A stretch of DNA of 64,000 nucleotides from Clostridium sp. (lineage in GTDB: Bacteria > Bacillota > Clostridia > Lachnospirales > Lachnospiraceae), in assembly GCA_021770825.1 (NCBI GenBank), contig JAETQD010000012.1, forward strand, positions 54,719 to 118,718, given 5' to 3'. The notes beneath the pieces are model-generated. The model saw only the letters and a list, made by a program, of their open reading frames with translations. It was not told the origin of the DNA and searched no databases. The position numbers were made by a program, and so were the translations under genes. The first letter of the stretch is position 1. Each line of letters opens with the position of its first letter. Of this stretch, positions 52,925-62,409 are shown piece after piece.

Positions 52925-53308
52925 GTGGCAACGGATACAGAGAGAAGCAGTCATAAGGTATATGAAAAAGATAAAATCGGTGAAGTGCAGATTGCTGATG
53001 AAGTGGTAGCGATTATTGCCGGCCTGGCAGCAACGGAAGTGGAAGGCGTGGGCTCCATGGCTGGAAATGTTACCAATGAGCTGGTTGGAAAGCTGGGAAT
53101 GAAGAACCTTTCCAAGGGTGTAAAGGTGGAAGTGACCGAGGAGCATGTCTGCGTCAGTATGTCCTTAAACTTAAAGTACGGATACAGCATTCCTGAGGTT
53201 TGCGAGACTGTACAGGAGAAGGTCAAGAATGCCATCGAAAATATGACCGGACTTACGGTGCTGGAGGTCAATATTAAGATCGCCGGCGTAAGCATGGAAG
53301 AAAATTAA
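52925..53308 (+). CDS. Asp23/Gls24 family protein (YqhY-like)
   Basis: A 127-residue protein with GTG start eight bases after AGGAGG. GEVQIADEVVAIIAGLAATEVEGVGSM and the ending VQEKVKNAIENMTGLTVLEVNIKIAGV define the family. Asp23 proteins associate with the envelope; the Bacillus YqhY gene lies at the same place next to nusB and influences fatty acid synthesis. A terminator follows. Confidence 0.93.
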   Translation: MATDTERSSHKVYEKDKIGEVQIADEVVAIIAGLAATEVEGVGSMAGNVTNELVGKLGMKNLSKGVKVEVTEEHVCVSMSLNLKYGYSIPEVCETVQEKVKNAIENMTGLTVLEVNIKIAGVSMEEN

Positions 53309-53334
53309 ATAAAGCCTGAAAAACGGGGAAATAG

Positions 53335-53374
53335 GCCGCCAATTGCAAAAAGTTTGTGATTGGCGGCGTTTTCT
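53335..53374 (+). terminator. Terminator after asp23
   Basis: GCCGCCAAT (53335) and ATTGGCGGC (53359) form the stem, then GTTTTCTGTT. Confidence 0.85.
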
Positions 53375-53507
53375 GTTGCATAGGAAACTCCGTCGGAGTC
53401 TCCTATGCAACAAAAGCCCTCCGGGCAGGATCGCACTGCGGCGGATAGGAATTATGTCGCTGGAGCGACCCGCCGCAGGCGAGAATCCTGTGAAGCAGGA
53501 TTCTTTT
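53374..53507. repeat. Three consecutive hairpins between asp23 and nusB
   Basis: In order: TGTTGCATAGGA/TCCTATGCAACA with inner ACTCCG/CGGAGT (53374-53412); CTGCGGCGG/CCGCCGCAG with inner GTCGC/GCGAC (53436-53478); GAATCCTG/CAGGATTC followed by TTTT (53483-53507), which can act as a terminator. No coding frame. The 321-bp gap otherwise holds the asp23 terminator and the nusB promoter. Confidence 0.7.
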
Positions 53508-53526
53508 ACATAGAGAAATAAAGGTC

Positions 53527-53555
53527 TTGTAGAAATATACATTTTCATGTATAAT
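53527..53555 (+). promoter_or_regulatory. Sigma-A promoter of the nusB cluster
   Basis: TTGTAG, 17 bp, TATAAT. It gives nusB and the following genes a start separate from asp23. Confidence 0.8.
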
Positions 53556-53629
53556 CTGAAAGTAGATTCGTATACCCTGCGGCGGCATGGGACGCCGGGG
53601 TGATGCTTTAGATAAATGGAGGTGGCCCA

Positions 53630-54073
53630 ATGACCAGAAGGGAAGCGCGGGAACATTGCTTTAAAATGCTGTTCTGCCAGGATTTTTATCCGGCGGAGGA
53701 GAAGGAGGAACAACTGGAGCGGTATTTTGAAGCCCCGGTTGAGGATGTGACAGGAAAAGACGGAACCGATGAAATCCTTCATAAGGTGAATGTGGAGGAT
53801 GAGGAGAAAAAGGTTCTGGAAGAGAGAGTTGAAACAATCATGCGGGAGATTCCCAGACTGGATGAGGAGATCAACAAAGTTGCAGAGGGCTGGAAGACCA
53901 GAAGAATGGGAAAGGTGGAGCTTACAATCCTGCGGCTTGCACTTTTCGAGATGAAGGATGATGAGGAGATTCCGGAAAAGGTGGCAATCAATGAGGCCGT
54001 GGAGCTGGCTAAAAAGTTCGGCGGCGACGAGTCCCCGGCATTTGTAAACGGAATTTTAGCCAAACTGGTTTAA
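53630..54073 (+). CDS. nusB: Transcription antitermination protein NusB
   Basis: A 147-residue helical RNA-binding protein acting with NusE at boxA in rRNA transcription. [18 protein letters not shown] and the late [29 protein letters not shown] are the family ends. An acidic insert follows residue 20. Ribosome binding site GGAGG. Confidence 0.95.
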   Translation: MTRREAREHCFKMLFCQDFYPAEEKEEQLERYFEAPVEDVTGKDGTDEILHKVNVEDEEKKVLEERVETIMREIPRLDEEINKVAEGWKTRRMGKVELTILRLALFEMKDDEEIPEKVAINEAVELAKKFGGDESPAFVNGILAKLV

Positions 54074-54093
54074 AAAGGAGCAAAGAACAGGGA

Positions 54094-55383
54094 ATGGCAG
54101 GAGTGTATTCGGTCACACAGGTGAATTCGTATATTAAAAATATGTTTACTCAGGACTTCCTTCTTCGCCGCATTTCGGTGAAGGGGGAAGTTTCCAACTG
54201 TAAATATCACAGCTCCGGCCATATTTACTTTACTTTAAAGGACGGCGGAGGCACCCTTTCAGCAGTCATGTTTGCAGGCCAGAGGCGGGGACTTAAGTTC
54301 CATATGGCCGAAGGACAGCAGGTCATTGTCAAGGGAACCGTGGATGTTTACGAGCGGGACGGCAAGTACCAGCTTTATGCCTCAGAGATTGAGCTTTCCG
54401 GGCGCGGAGACCTTTACGTGAAATATGAAAAGCTCTTGCGGGAGCTGGAGGAAATGGGAATGTTTGCGGCCCAGTATAAAAGGCCCATTCCCAGGTATGC
54501 CAAAACCGTGGGAATCGTGACGGCTCCCACAGGGGCGGCCATCCGCGATATCATGAACATCAGCAGGCGGAGAAACCCGTATGTGCAGCTTATTCTGTAT
54601 CCGGCTCTGGTTCAGGGCGAGGGCGCTAAGGACAGCATCGTGCGCGGAATCAAAACCCTGGATGCCATGGGCCTGGACGTTCTGATCGTGGGCCGCGGAG
54701 GCGGCTCTATCGAGGATTTGTGGGCGTTCAATGAGGAATCTGTGGCCAGGGCGATTTTCTCCTGCAATACGCCGGTGATTTCGGCGGTGGGCCATGAAAC
54801 AGACGTGACCATTGCCGATTATGTGGCCGATCTCCGTGCTCCGACGCCGTCGGCGGCCGCGGAGCTGGCAGTTTTTGACTATGTGCAGTTTCAGGCAGAT
54901 CTTTGGGCCAGGAGACAGAAACTCTCCAGGGAGATGGGATTTTTCCTGGACCAGGTGAAGGGGAGACTAAAGCAGGATGAGCTTAAGATAAAGCTTCACC
55001 ATCCCCAGCATGTGATTCATGAGAAACGGCAGAGACTGGTGGATTTGGAAGATGCCTTAAACAGACAGATTACAGATCTCATAAAAGAAGATAAGAGAAA
55101 GACGGAATCCAGAAAAGAATGGCTTACAAAGGCCATGAATAAGAGAACGGAACAGGATAAAAAGAAACTGGCTCTTATAAGCGGAAAAATGTGGGGACTT
55201 TCCCCCTTAAAGAAGTTAAGCCAGGGATATGGATTTGTGACAGACGGGGATGGAAACCGGGTGGAATCGGTGAAGCAGACACCGCCGGGCTGTGAGATTG
55301 TGGTACAGGTCACGGACGGCAGGCTGCGGGCCCAGGTGAAGGAGAGACAGGAGGTCCAGGTATGGCAGAAGAACGGGATTTAA
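54094..55383 (+). CDS. xseA: Exodeoxyribonuclease VII large subunit
   Basis: A 429-residue nuclease subunit. N-terminal OB fold (VSVTQ-type start, RRISVKGEVSNCKYHSSGHIYFTLKD), catalytic part with GIVTAPTGAAIRDI, VGRGGGSIEDLWAFNEE and VISAVGHETDVTIADYVADLRAPTPSAAAE, then a coiled-coil C-terminus. It overlaps xseB by 22 bases. Confidence 0.96.
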   Translation: MAGVYSVTQVNSYIKNMFTQDFLLRRISVKGEVSNCKYHSSGHIYFTLKDGGGTLSAVMFAGQRRGLKFHMAEGQQVIVKGTVDVYERDGKYQLYASEIELSGRGDLYVKYEKLLRELEEMGMFAAQYKRPIPRYAKTVGIVTAPTGAAIRDIMNISRRRNPYVQLILYPALVQGEGAKDSIVRGIKTLDAMGLDVLIVGRGGGSIEDLWAFNEESVARAIFSCNTPVISAVGHETDVTIADYVADLRAPTPSAAAELAVFDYVQFQADLWARRQKLSREMGFFLDQVKGRLKQDELKIKLHHPQHVIHEKRQRLVDLEDALNRQITDLIKEDKRKTESRKEWLTKAMNKRTEQDKKKLALISGKMWGLSPLKKLSQGYGFVTDGDGNRVESVKQTPPGCEIVVQVTDGRLRAQVKERQEVQVWQKNGI

Positions 55384-55586
55384 CCATTGAAGAGACATTT
55401 GCAGCCTTGGATGAGCTGATTGATAAGCTGGAGGGCGGCAAAGGGTCTTTGGAGGACGCCTTTAAGAATTATGAAGAAGGCATGCGGCTGGTGAAAAGCT
55501 GCAATGAGAAGATAGAAAAAATTGAAAAGCAGATTATGGTGCTGAGTGCAGAACCGGCGGAGGAAGACGATGGAAGCCAATTTTAA
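55362..55586 (+). CDS. xseB: Exodeoxyribonuclease VII small subunit
   Basis: A 74-residue helical protein; TIEETFAALDELIDKLEGG and SLEDAFKNYEEGMRLVKSCNEKI are typical. It overlaps xseA upstream and ispA downstream (17 bases), consistent with translational coupling. Confidence 0.95.
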   Translation: MAEERDLTIEETFAALDELIDKLEGGKGSLEDAFKNYEEGMRLVKSCNEKIEKIEKQIMVLSAEPAEEDDGSQF

Positions 55587-56463
55587 AGAAAAATTAAATC
55601 AGGCCACGAAGGAGACAGAGGCCGTTGTATATTCCTACCTGCCCCCGGAGGAAGGCCATCAGAAAACAATTTTTGAGGCCATGAATTACAGCATGAAAGC
55701 AGGCGGCAAGCGTCTGCGCCCGTTGTTGATGCGGGAAACCTACCGGATGTTCGGCGGAGAGGGAAAGGAAATTGAGCCTTTCATGGCGGCCATTGAAATG
55801 ATTCATACCTCATCGCTCATTCACGATGACCTGCCCTGTATGGATAACGATGAGCTGCGCCGGGGAAAGCCCACTACATGGAAGGTGTTTGGCTATGACA
55901 TGGCGGTGCTGGCGGGGGATGCCCTGATGATTTTTGCCTTCGAGACGGCGGCAAAGGCGCTTTCCATGGGAGCCGATGCCGGATCCGTGGGAAGGGCCAT
56001 GGGAATTCTGGCGGAAAAGACCGGGATTTACGGCATGATCGGCGGACAGACCGTGGACGTGGAGCTGACAGGAAAGCCTGTATCGAAAGGGCAGCTGGAT
56101 TTTATTTACAGACTGAAAACGGGGGCGCTTTTGGAGGCGTCCATGATGATCGGCGCAGTGCTGGCCGGGGCTTCTGAAGAGGAGCTTTTGACAGTCCGGG
56201 ATATTGCGGCCGATGTGGGACTGGCTTTCCAGATTCAGGATGATATTCTGGATGTGGTGAGCACTGCCGAGGTGCTTGGAAAGCCGGTGCTCAGTGATGA
56301 GAAGAACAGTAAGACTACTTATGTGACACTGGAAGGACTGGATAAGGCAAAAACAGACGTGAAGGAGATTTCTGACAGGGCGGCCAAACGACTGGCGGGC
56401 TTGCCCGGGGAGAACACATTCCTTGAGGAACTGGTGGAAATGCTGGTGACCAGGGAAAAGTAA
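55570..56463 (+). CDS. ispA: Polyprenyl (farnesyl/geranyl) diphosphate synthase
   Basis: A 297-residue enzyme. GGKRLRPLL, the first aspartate-rich motif DDLPCMDND (86-94), GALLEASMMIGA and the second motif QDDILD identify it. It extends DMAPP with IPP. ATG 55570 follows GGAGGAAG; a longer frame from 55546 lies wholly inside xseB. Confidence 0.95.
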   Translation: MEANFKEKLNQATKETEAVVYSYLPPEEGHQKTIFEAMNYSMKAGGKRLRPLLMRETYRMFGGEGKEIEPFMAAIEMIHTSSLIHDDLPCMDNDELRRGKPTTWKVFGYDMAVLAGDALMIFAFETAAKALSMGADAGSVGRAMGILAEKTGIYGMIGGQTVDVELTGKPVSKGQLDFIYRLKTGALLEASMMIGAVLAGASEEELLTVRDIAADVGLAFQIQDDILDVVSTAEVLGKPVLSDEKNSKTTYVTLEGLDKAKTDVKEISDRAAKRLAGLPGENTFLEELVEMLVTREK

Positions 56464-56490
56464 TGGATGGAACAAAGGAGTAGGATTGAC

Positions 56491-58371
56491 ATGTTTCTGG
56501 AAAAAATTGAGCAGTCCTCGGATATCAGGAAGCTAAAGGAAGAGGAATATCCGGTGCTGGCGCAGGAGATTCGTCAGTTTTTACTGGAAAAGATCAGCCA
56601 TACCGGAGGCCATCTGGCCTCCAATCTGGGCGTGGTGGAACTGACCATGGCCCTTCATCTGGCTTTTGATCTTCCAAAGGATAAAATTATCTGGGATGTG
56701 GGCCATCAGTCCTATACCCATAAATTATTGAGCGGGAGAAAAGATGGATTCGATGATTTGAGGCAGTTCGGCGGCATGAGCGGCTTCCCGAAGCGAAAGG
56801 AAAGCCCCTATGATGCCTTCGACACCGGACACAGCTCCACCTCCATTTCCGCAGGTCTGGGAATCGCCCAGGCCAGAGAAATTCTGGGAGAAAATTACGC
56901 GGTGATTTCCGTCATCGGAGATGGCGCCCTCACCGGTGGGATGGCCTACGAGGCGTTAAACAATGCGGCTCAGATGAAGAAAAATTTCATTATCATATTG
57001 AACGACAATGAAATGTCCATCTCAAAAAATGTGGGCGGCATGTCCAAATATCTGGGAGGTGTCCGCACAAGGGAGAGCTATGCCGACTTGAAGCAGGGCG
57101 TGGATAAGGCCCTAAGCTCCATCCCGGTGGTGGGAAAGAGCCTGTCCTATGGTTTATATCTGGCCAAGAACGGAATCAAGCAGTTTCTGGTGCCGGGAAT
57201 GCTTTTTGAGGACATGGGAATTACCTATCTGGGCCCGGTGGACGGCCATAACGTAAAGGAAATGGTCCAGATCTTAAGGGAAGCCAGACGGGTGCGTCAC
57301 GCGGTCCTGGTCCATGTGATTACCAAAAAGGGAAAGGGCTATGGTCCGGCGGAAAAGAATCCGGCCAGATTCCATGGTGTGGATCCCTTTGATATTGCAA
57401 CGGGAAAATCCTTAAAGGAGAAGGTGTATCCCAGCTATACGGATGTGTTTTCCCAGAAGATCTGCGAGCTTGGAAGGGAGAATCCGAAGCTGGTGGCCAT
57501 CACGGCGGCCATGCCTGACGGAACAGGGCTTACAAAGTTTTCAAAGGAGTTCCCGGAGAGGTTTTTTGATGTGGGAATCGCCGAGGCCCATGCGGTCACA
57601 TCGGCGGCAGGCATGGCATCTGCAGGCTTAAAGCCCGTGGTGGCTGTATACTCCTCCTTTTTACAGAGGGGGTACGATCAGGTGCTTCATGATGTCTGTA
57701 TTCAGGACCTGCCGGTGCTTTTTGCCATTGACCGGGCAGGTCTTGTGGGAAGCGATGGAGAAACCCATCAGGGAATCTTTGACATTTCATTTTTGAGTCT
57801 GGTGCCCGGCATGAGTATCATGGCTCCGAAAAATCTCTGGGAGCTTCAGTCCATGCTGGAATTCGGCGTGAAGTTTGACGGACCGTTAGCCATCCGCTAC
57901 CCCAGGGGACAGGCATACAGAGGGCTTCAGGAATTTGCGGCCCCTGTGGAATATGGAAAGGCAGAAATGCTTTATGAGGAAGAGGGCATTGCACTGTTTG
58001 CCCTTGGAAGTATGGTCAGCACCGGAGAGCATGTGAGGGAAAAGCTTAAGAGCAAGGGGTATTCCTGTACGCTGGTGAACGCCAGATTTGTGAAGCCTCT
58101 GGATACGGAGATGGTGGACAGGCTCTGTAAGAACCACAGACTCATTGTGACCATGGAGGAGAATGTACTGCGGGGCGGAATGGGTATGTGCGCCACCCGG
58201 TACATCCATGAGCATTATCCGGATATCAGGGTGATTCAGGTGGCTCTTCCGGATGCCTATGTGGAACATGGAAATGTGTCGGTCTTAAGGGAGATGCTTG
58301 GAATTGACAGCGATTCTGTCATCCGGCGGATTTTTGAGGAATATTTGAATAAGGAGCAGCAGGATTCATGA
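56491..58371 (+). CDS. dxs: 1-deoxy-D-xylulose-5-phosphate synthase
   Basis: A 626-residue thiamine diphosphate enzyme starting the MEP pathway to isoprenoids. Motifs: GGHLASNLGVVELT, WDVGHQSYTHKLL, GHSSTSISAGLG, the ThDP site GDGALTGGMAYEALNNA, and the transketolase part DRAGLVGSDGETHQG. ATG 56491 follows AAAGGAG; ATG 56467 would add eight residues and precedes that site. It follows ispA directly, grouping isoprenoid genes. Confidence 0.95.
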   Translation: MFLEKIEQSSDIRKLKEEEYPVLAQEIRQFLLEKISHTGGHLASNLGVVELTMALHLAFDLPKDKIIWDVGHQSYTHKLLSGRKDGFDDLRQFGGMSGFPKRKESPYDAFDTGHSSTSISAGLGIAQAREILGENYAVISVIGDGALTGGMAYEALNNAAQMKKNFIIILNDNEMSISKNVGGMSKYLGGVRTRESYADLKQGVDKALSSIPVVGKSLSYGLYLAKNGIKQFLVPGMLFEDMGITYLGPVDGHNVKEMVQILREARRVRHAVLVHVITKKGKGYGPAEKNPARFHGVDPFDIATGKSLKEKVYPSYTDVFSQKICELGRENPKLVAITAAMPDGTGLTKFSKEFPERFFDVGIAEAHAVTSAAGMASAGLKPVVAVYSSFLQRGYDQVLHDVCIQDLPVLFAIDRAGLVGSDGETHQGIFDISFLSLVPGMSIMAPKNLWELQSMLEFGVKFDGPLAIRYPRGQAYRGLQEFAAPVEYGKAEMLYEEEGIALFALGSMVSTGEHVREKLKSKGYSCTLVNARFVKPLDTEMVDRLCKNHRLIVTMEENVLRGGMGMCATRYIHEHYPDIRVIQVALPDAYVEHGNVSVLREMLGIDSDSVIRRIFEEYLNKEQQDS

Positions 58372-59174
58372 AGGAACGGTTAGATGTGCTGTTAGTGAAG
58401 CGGAATCTGGCGGAGTCCAGGGAAAAGGCGAAGGCGATCATCATGTCGGGAATCGTCTATGTGGACGGCCAGAAGGAAGATAAGGCAGGCTCCACCTTCG
58501 GGGAAACCGCACAGATTGAGGTGCGGGGAAGTACATTAAAATATGTGAGCCGCGGAGGGCTTAAGCTTGAAAAGGCCATGACCCATTTCGGCGTGACGCT
58601 GGAAGGGAAAATCTGTATGGATGTGGGGGCTTCCACCGGAGGATTTACCGACTGCATGCTGCAAAACGGCGCCGTGAAGGTCTATTCCGTGGATGTGGGC
58701 CATGGACAGCTTGCGTGGAAGTTAAGGAATGATGAGCGGGTGGTCTGTATGGAAAAGACCAATATCCGTTATGTGACACCGGAGGACATTGCCGACAAAA
58801 TCCAGTTTGTGTCCATTGATGTGTCTTTTATTTCCCTCACCAAGGTTCTGGGCCCGGTGAAGGAGCTTATGGAGCCGGACGGTGAAGTGGTCTGCTTAAT
58901 CAAGCCGCAGTTTGAGGCCGGACGGGAAAAGGTTGGAAAAAAAGGCGTCGTGCGGGAGAAATCCGTCCATCTGGAGGTCATTGAGATGGTGGCGGCCTTT
59001 GCAGGAAGCATCGGGTTTGAGGCACTGCATCTGGAATTTTCCCCCATCAAGGGCCCGGAGGGAAACATTGAATATCTGCTGCATTTGAAAAATCATACGG
59101 ATGGAACCACTTTCTTAAACGATGGCGTGAAAGCCAGGGAGATTGTGGAGAAGGCCCATGATACGCTGGATTAA
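58368..59174 (+). CDS. tlyA: TlyA family rRNA methyltransferase
   Basis: A 268-residue protein with an N-terminal S4 RNA-binding domain (ERLDVLLVKRNLAESREKAKAIIMSGIVYVDG) and an FtsJ-like methyltransferase fold whose SAM loop is MDVGASTGGFTDCML, then SVDVGHGQL. In mycobacteria TlyA methylates 16S and 23S rRNA. Conserved in this cluster between dxs and recN. Overlaps dxs by four bases. Confidence 0.93.
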   Translation: MKERLDVLLVKRNLAESREKAKAIIMSGIVYVDGQKEDKAGSTFGETAQIEVRGSTLKYVSRGGLKLEKAMTHFGVTLEGKICMDVGASTGGFTDCMLQNGAVKVYSVDVGHGQLAWKLRNDERVVCMEKTNIRYVTPEDIADKIQFVSIDVSFISLTKVLGPVKELMEPDGEVVCLIKPQFEAGREKVGKKGVVREKSVHLEVIEMVAAFAGSIGFEALHLEFSPIKGPEGNIEYLLHLKNHTDGTTFLNDGVKAREIVEKAHDTLD

Positions 59175-59194
59175 ATCACTGCGGGGACAGGCAT

Positions 59195-60043
59195 ATGAGG
59201 AATTTTTACATCATTGTAAATGAAGAAAAGGATGAGCATGGAGCCGTAAGGCAGGCCATCGAAGACTATCTGGAAAGCCGCGGCGGGTCCTGCCGGGCCT
59301 CCAGCGGAACGTTCCATAAGGGACGCAGGTACACATCCATATCGGACATTCCGGACGGGACGGAATGTGTGATCACCCTGGGCGGTGACGGAACTCTGAT
59401 CCGGGCGGCCAGAGATCTGGCAGGAAGCGGGCTTCCAATCATCGGAATGAACCTTGGCGGGCTGGGATATCTGACCCAGATCAGCCGGGAAGGGGATATC
59501 AGAGAGCTTTTGGATGCATTGCTTTTAAATCGCTACCAGGTGGAGGAGCGGATGATGTTAAAGGGGCGTGCCTACCACCGGGGTGAGCTGGTGACAGAGG
59601 ATATTGCCCTAAACGACATTGTCATGACAAGAGAAGGTGATCTGCGGGTCTTGAAATTTAAGATTTATGTGGACGGCCAGTTCTTATATGAATACAGCGC
59701 GGACGGAATGCTGGTGGCAACTCCCACAGGTTCCACGGCTTACAACCTGTCGGCAGGAGGGCCCATCGCCCAGCCGGACGGAAAGCTTTTGATTCTGACG
59801 CCTGTGTGTCCCCATACGCTGACCTCCAGGACCATCGTGCTGGGGCCGGAGAGCCGTATCCGGATTGAGATTTCTTCCGAAAACCAGGGAAAGCAGAACG
59901 CAGTTTTTGACGGCGACACCAAGGTTTTACTGGAGCCGGGAGATTATATTGAGGTGGAAAAGGCCCAAATGGTGACGCGGGTAATCAAGCTGGACAGCCG
60001 TTCGTTTTTGGATATTTTGAAGCACAAGATGTATGACGTATAA
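59195..60043 (+). CDS. nadK: NAD kinase
   Basis: A 282-residue kinase making NADP. GGDGTLIRAAR (GGDG at 63-66), NLGGLGYLTQ and the ATPTGSTAYNLSAGGPI block are diagnostic. It is separate from the nadABC operon. Confidence 0.95.
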   Translation: MRNFYIIVNEEKDEHGAVRQAIEDYLESRGGSCRASSGTFHKGRRYTSISDIPDGTECVITLGGDGTLIRAARDLAGSGLPIIGMNLGGLGYLTQISREGDIRELLDALLLNRYQVEERMMLKGRAYHRGELVTEDIALNDIVMTREGDLRVLKFKIYVDGQFLYEYSADGMLVATPTGSTAYNLSAGGPIAQPDGKLLILTPVCPHTLTSRTIVLGPESRIRIEISSENQGKQNAVFDGDTKVLLEPGDYIEVEKAQMVTRVIKLDSRSFLDILKHKMYDV

Positions 60044-60072
60044 AAGGAAAAACCGGGAAAGGGGTATTTGGC

Positions 60073-60522
60073 ATGAAAGTGGACAGACACAGTAAGATTG
60101 TAGAGTTAATCGGAAAATATCAGATCGAGACCCAGGAAGAGCTGGCCGCACGTTTAAAAGAGGCTGGATATCATGTGACCCAGGCAACGGTTTCCAGAGA
60201 TATCCGGGAGCTGAAGCTCACAAAGGTACAGAAGGACAGCGGCCGTCAGTGCTACGCGATCATGCAGCCCCACAGGGATTTCGGAGAGAAATATATCAGG
60301 ATCCTGAGAGACTGCTATGTTTCCATGGACATGGCTCAGAATATCCTGGTGATCAAGACCGTATCCGGCATGGCCATGGCAGTGGCTGAGGCGCTGGATG
60401 TGATCGGCTTCCATGAAATTGTGGGATGTGTGGCAGGAGACAATACCATCATGTGCGCTGTGCGTTCCGTGGATGACACCATTCTTCTGATGGACAAGTT
60501 AAAGAAAATTATTGCCGAATAG
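60073..60522 (+). CDS. argR: Arginine repressor
   Basis: A 149-residue regulator. The N-terminal winged helix (RHSKIVELIGKYQIETQEELAARLKEAGYHVTQATVSRDIRELKL) binds ARG boxes; the C-terminal domain with EIVGCVAGDNTIMCAVRS binds arginine and forms hexamers. An ARG box at argG in this window is a likely target. Confidence 0.95.
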   Translation: MKVDRHSKIVELIGKYQIETQEELAARLKEAGYHVTQATVSRDIRELKLTKVQKDSGRQCYAIMQPHRDFGEKYIRILRDCYVSMDMAQNILVIKTVSGMAMAVAEALDVIGFHEIVGCVAGDNTIMCAVRSVDDTILLMDKLKKIIAE

Positions 60523-60537
60523 AATTGAGGTGATTGC

Positions 60538-62214
60538 ATGCTGCTTGGCTTACATGTGAAAAACCTGGCCCTGATTGAAAAGGCCGAGGTGGAATTTGCC
60601 GGGGGCTTAAACATACTGACAGGAGAAACCGGCGCCGGAAAGTCCATTATTATCGGTTCCATTGGACTGGCGCTTGGAGGAAAGGCATCAAAGGACATGA
60701 TCCGCCGGGGAGAGGAGAGCGCGTACGTGGAGCTCATTTTCTCTGTGGAGGATGAAAAGAAAAAGCAGGCGCTTAAAAGTCTGGACATCATTCCGGACGA
60801 AGAAAACATTCTTATCATTTCCAGAAAAATCACACAGACCAGAAGTGTCAGCCGTATCAATGATGAGACGGTGACAACGGCGCGCCTTCGTGCGGTCACT
60901 GGCCTGCTTTTGGATATTCATGGTCAGCATGAACACCAGTCACTTCTTCACAAACAAAAACATCTGGAAATTCTGGACGAATATTCCCGGAGTGAAACAG
61001 AAAACCTAAAGAAGCAGGTGGCGGACGGATACCGGCGCTATCTGGAGTTAAAAGAAAAGCTGGCCGGTTTTTCCCTGGATGAGGAGGGGAGAAAGCGGGA
61101 GGCAGATTTTCTGCGGTTTGAAATTGAAGAAATTGAACAGGCGGGAATCCGGCCGGGCGAGGAGGAAGAGCTTTCGGCCAGATACCGGAAATTTTCCCAT
61201 GGGCAAAAGATTATCCAGTGCATGCAGGAAGCTTACGAGGCTGTGGATGGCGAGAATGTCGGCCGGGCTGTGAGAAGTGTGGAAAGCGTAGTGGCCTATG
61301 ATGAAAATTTAAGGGAAATTTTGGATGGGCTTTCCGATGTGGAGAGTATTTTAAGCGATTTAAACAGGTCCATTTCAGATTATATGAATGAAATGGAGTT
61401 CAATGAGGAAGAATTTAAGGAGACAGAAGAAAGGCTGGATTTTGTGCGCGGCCTTATGGCAAAGTACGGAAAGACGGAAGAGGCTGTTCTCTTGAAACTT
61501 GAGGAAAAGAAGAAAAGGCTGTTGGAGCTGGAGCATTATGATGAACTGGCGGCAGAGGCGAAGCTTGCCTTTGAGCGCCAGGAAGCCGTTATGAAAGAGC
61601 TTTGTGAGGAGCTTTCCGGAAAACGGCGGAAGGCGGCCGGGATTTTGGAGGAGAGAATTACCGCAGAACTTCTGGACCTTAATTTTCTTCATGTGGACTT
61701 CAAAATTGAACTTCGGAGGCTGGAACATTTTACGGCCCAGGGCTTCGATGAGGTGGAGTTTTTAATTTCCACCAATCCGGGCAGCATTCCGCCAAGGCCT
61801 CTTGGAGAGGTGGCATCCGGCGGTGAGCTTTCCAGAATCATGCTGGCCATCAAGACCGTTCTGGCCGATACGGATGATATTCCCACCCTGATTTTTGATG
61901 AGATCGACACAGGAATCAGCGGGCGGACGGCCCAGAAGGTGTCAGAGAGACTTTCCTATATTGCAAAACGGCACCAGGTATTATGCATTACCCATCTTCC
62001 GCAGATCGCCGCCATGGCAGACACGCATTTTGAAATTAAAAAGAATGTGGAAGAGGGGAAAACGGTTACCAGAATCTGCCGCTTAAAGGATGCAGAGCAG
62101 ATCGAGGAACTTTCCAGAATCCTGTCCGGGGCGGAGATTACGGATAAAGTAAGGGAAAGCGCCAGGGAAATGAAGCGGATGGCGAATGAATGGAAAGAAA
62201 CTGCGAAAAACTGA
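60538..62214 (+). CDS. recN: DNA repair protein RecN
   Basis: A 558-residue SMC-like ATPase. Walker A GETGAGKSIIIGS is near residue 30, a long coiled coil fills the middle, and the C-terminal half has LGEVASGGELSRIMLAIK (signature) and LIFDEIDTGISGRTAQ (Walker B). It takes part in double-strand break repair. A terminator follows 31 bases after the stop. Confidence 0.95.
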   Translation: MLLGLHVKNLALIEKAEVEFAGGLNILTGETGAGKSIIIGSIGLALGGKASKDMIRRGEESAYVELIFSVEDEKKKQALKSLDIIPDEENILIISRKITQTRSVSRINDETVTTARLRAVTGLLLDIHGQHEHQSLLHKQKHLEILDEYSRSETENLKKQVADGYRRYLELKEKLAGFSLDEEGRKREADFLRFEIEEIEQAGIRPGEEEELSARYRKFSHGQKIIQCMQEAYEAVDGENVGRAVRSVESVVAYDENLREILDGLSDVESILSDLNRSISDYMNEMEFNEEEFKETEERLDFVRGLMAKYGKTEEAVLLKLEEKKKRLLELEHYDELAAEAKLAFERQEAVMKELCEELSGKRRKAAGILEERITAELLDLNFLHVDFKIELRRLEHFTAQGFDEVEFLISTNPGSIPPRPLGEVASGGELSRIMLAIKTVLADTDDIPTLIFDEIDTGISGRTAQKVSERLSYIAKRHQVLCITHLPQIAAMADTHFEIKKNVEEGKTVTRICRLKDAEQIEELSRILSGAEITDKVRESAREMKRMANEWKETAKN

Positions 62215-62245
62215 CAGGGTGAAAAGAGAAAATGGTCACATACTA

Positions 62246-62277
62246 GGAGAGGAGCAAATCACTGCCCTCTCCTTTTT
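62246..62277 (+). terminator. Terminator after recN
   Basis: GGAGAGG (62246) pairs with CCTCTCC (62266), followed by TTTTT. Confidence 0.88.
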
Positions 62278-62299
62278 GTGCGTTAGCAATCGGCAGGGC

Positions 62300-62409
62300 G
62301 GAAGGGTTTTGGAACGGACTCGCGTTGTGCTTGCACAAAAGAGAGGCCGTTTCGGAACCCTTCCATGCGGCGGATGCCGCATCATCCGTCCGGGTTTCCC
62401 GGACGGATG
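62300..62409 (+). other. Three strong hairpins in the spoIVB leader
   Basis: An 18-bp stem with G-U pairs (62300-62317 with 62347-62364) holds an inner TTGTGC/GCACAA hairpin. ATGCGGC/GCCGCAT (62365-62382) with a GGAT loop and CATCCGTCCGGG/CCCGGACGGATG (62383-62409) with a TTT loop follow without a gap. The region is an open frame only by chance. No known riboswitch is recognised. The remaining bases to spoIVB hold no clear promoter. Confidence 0.65.
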
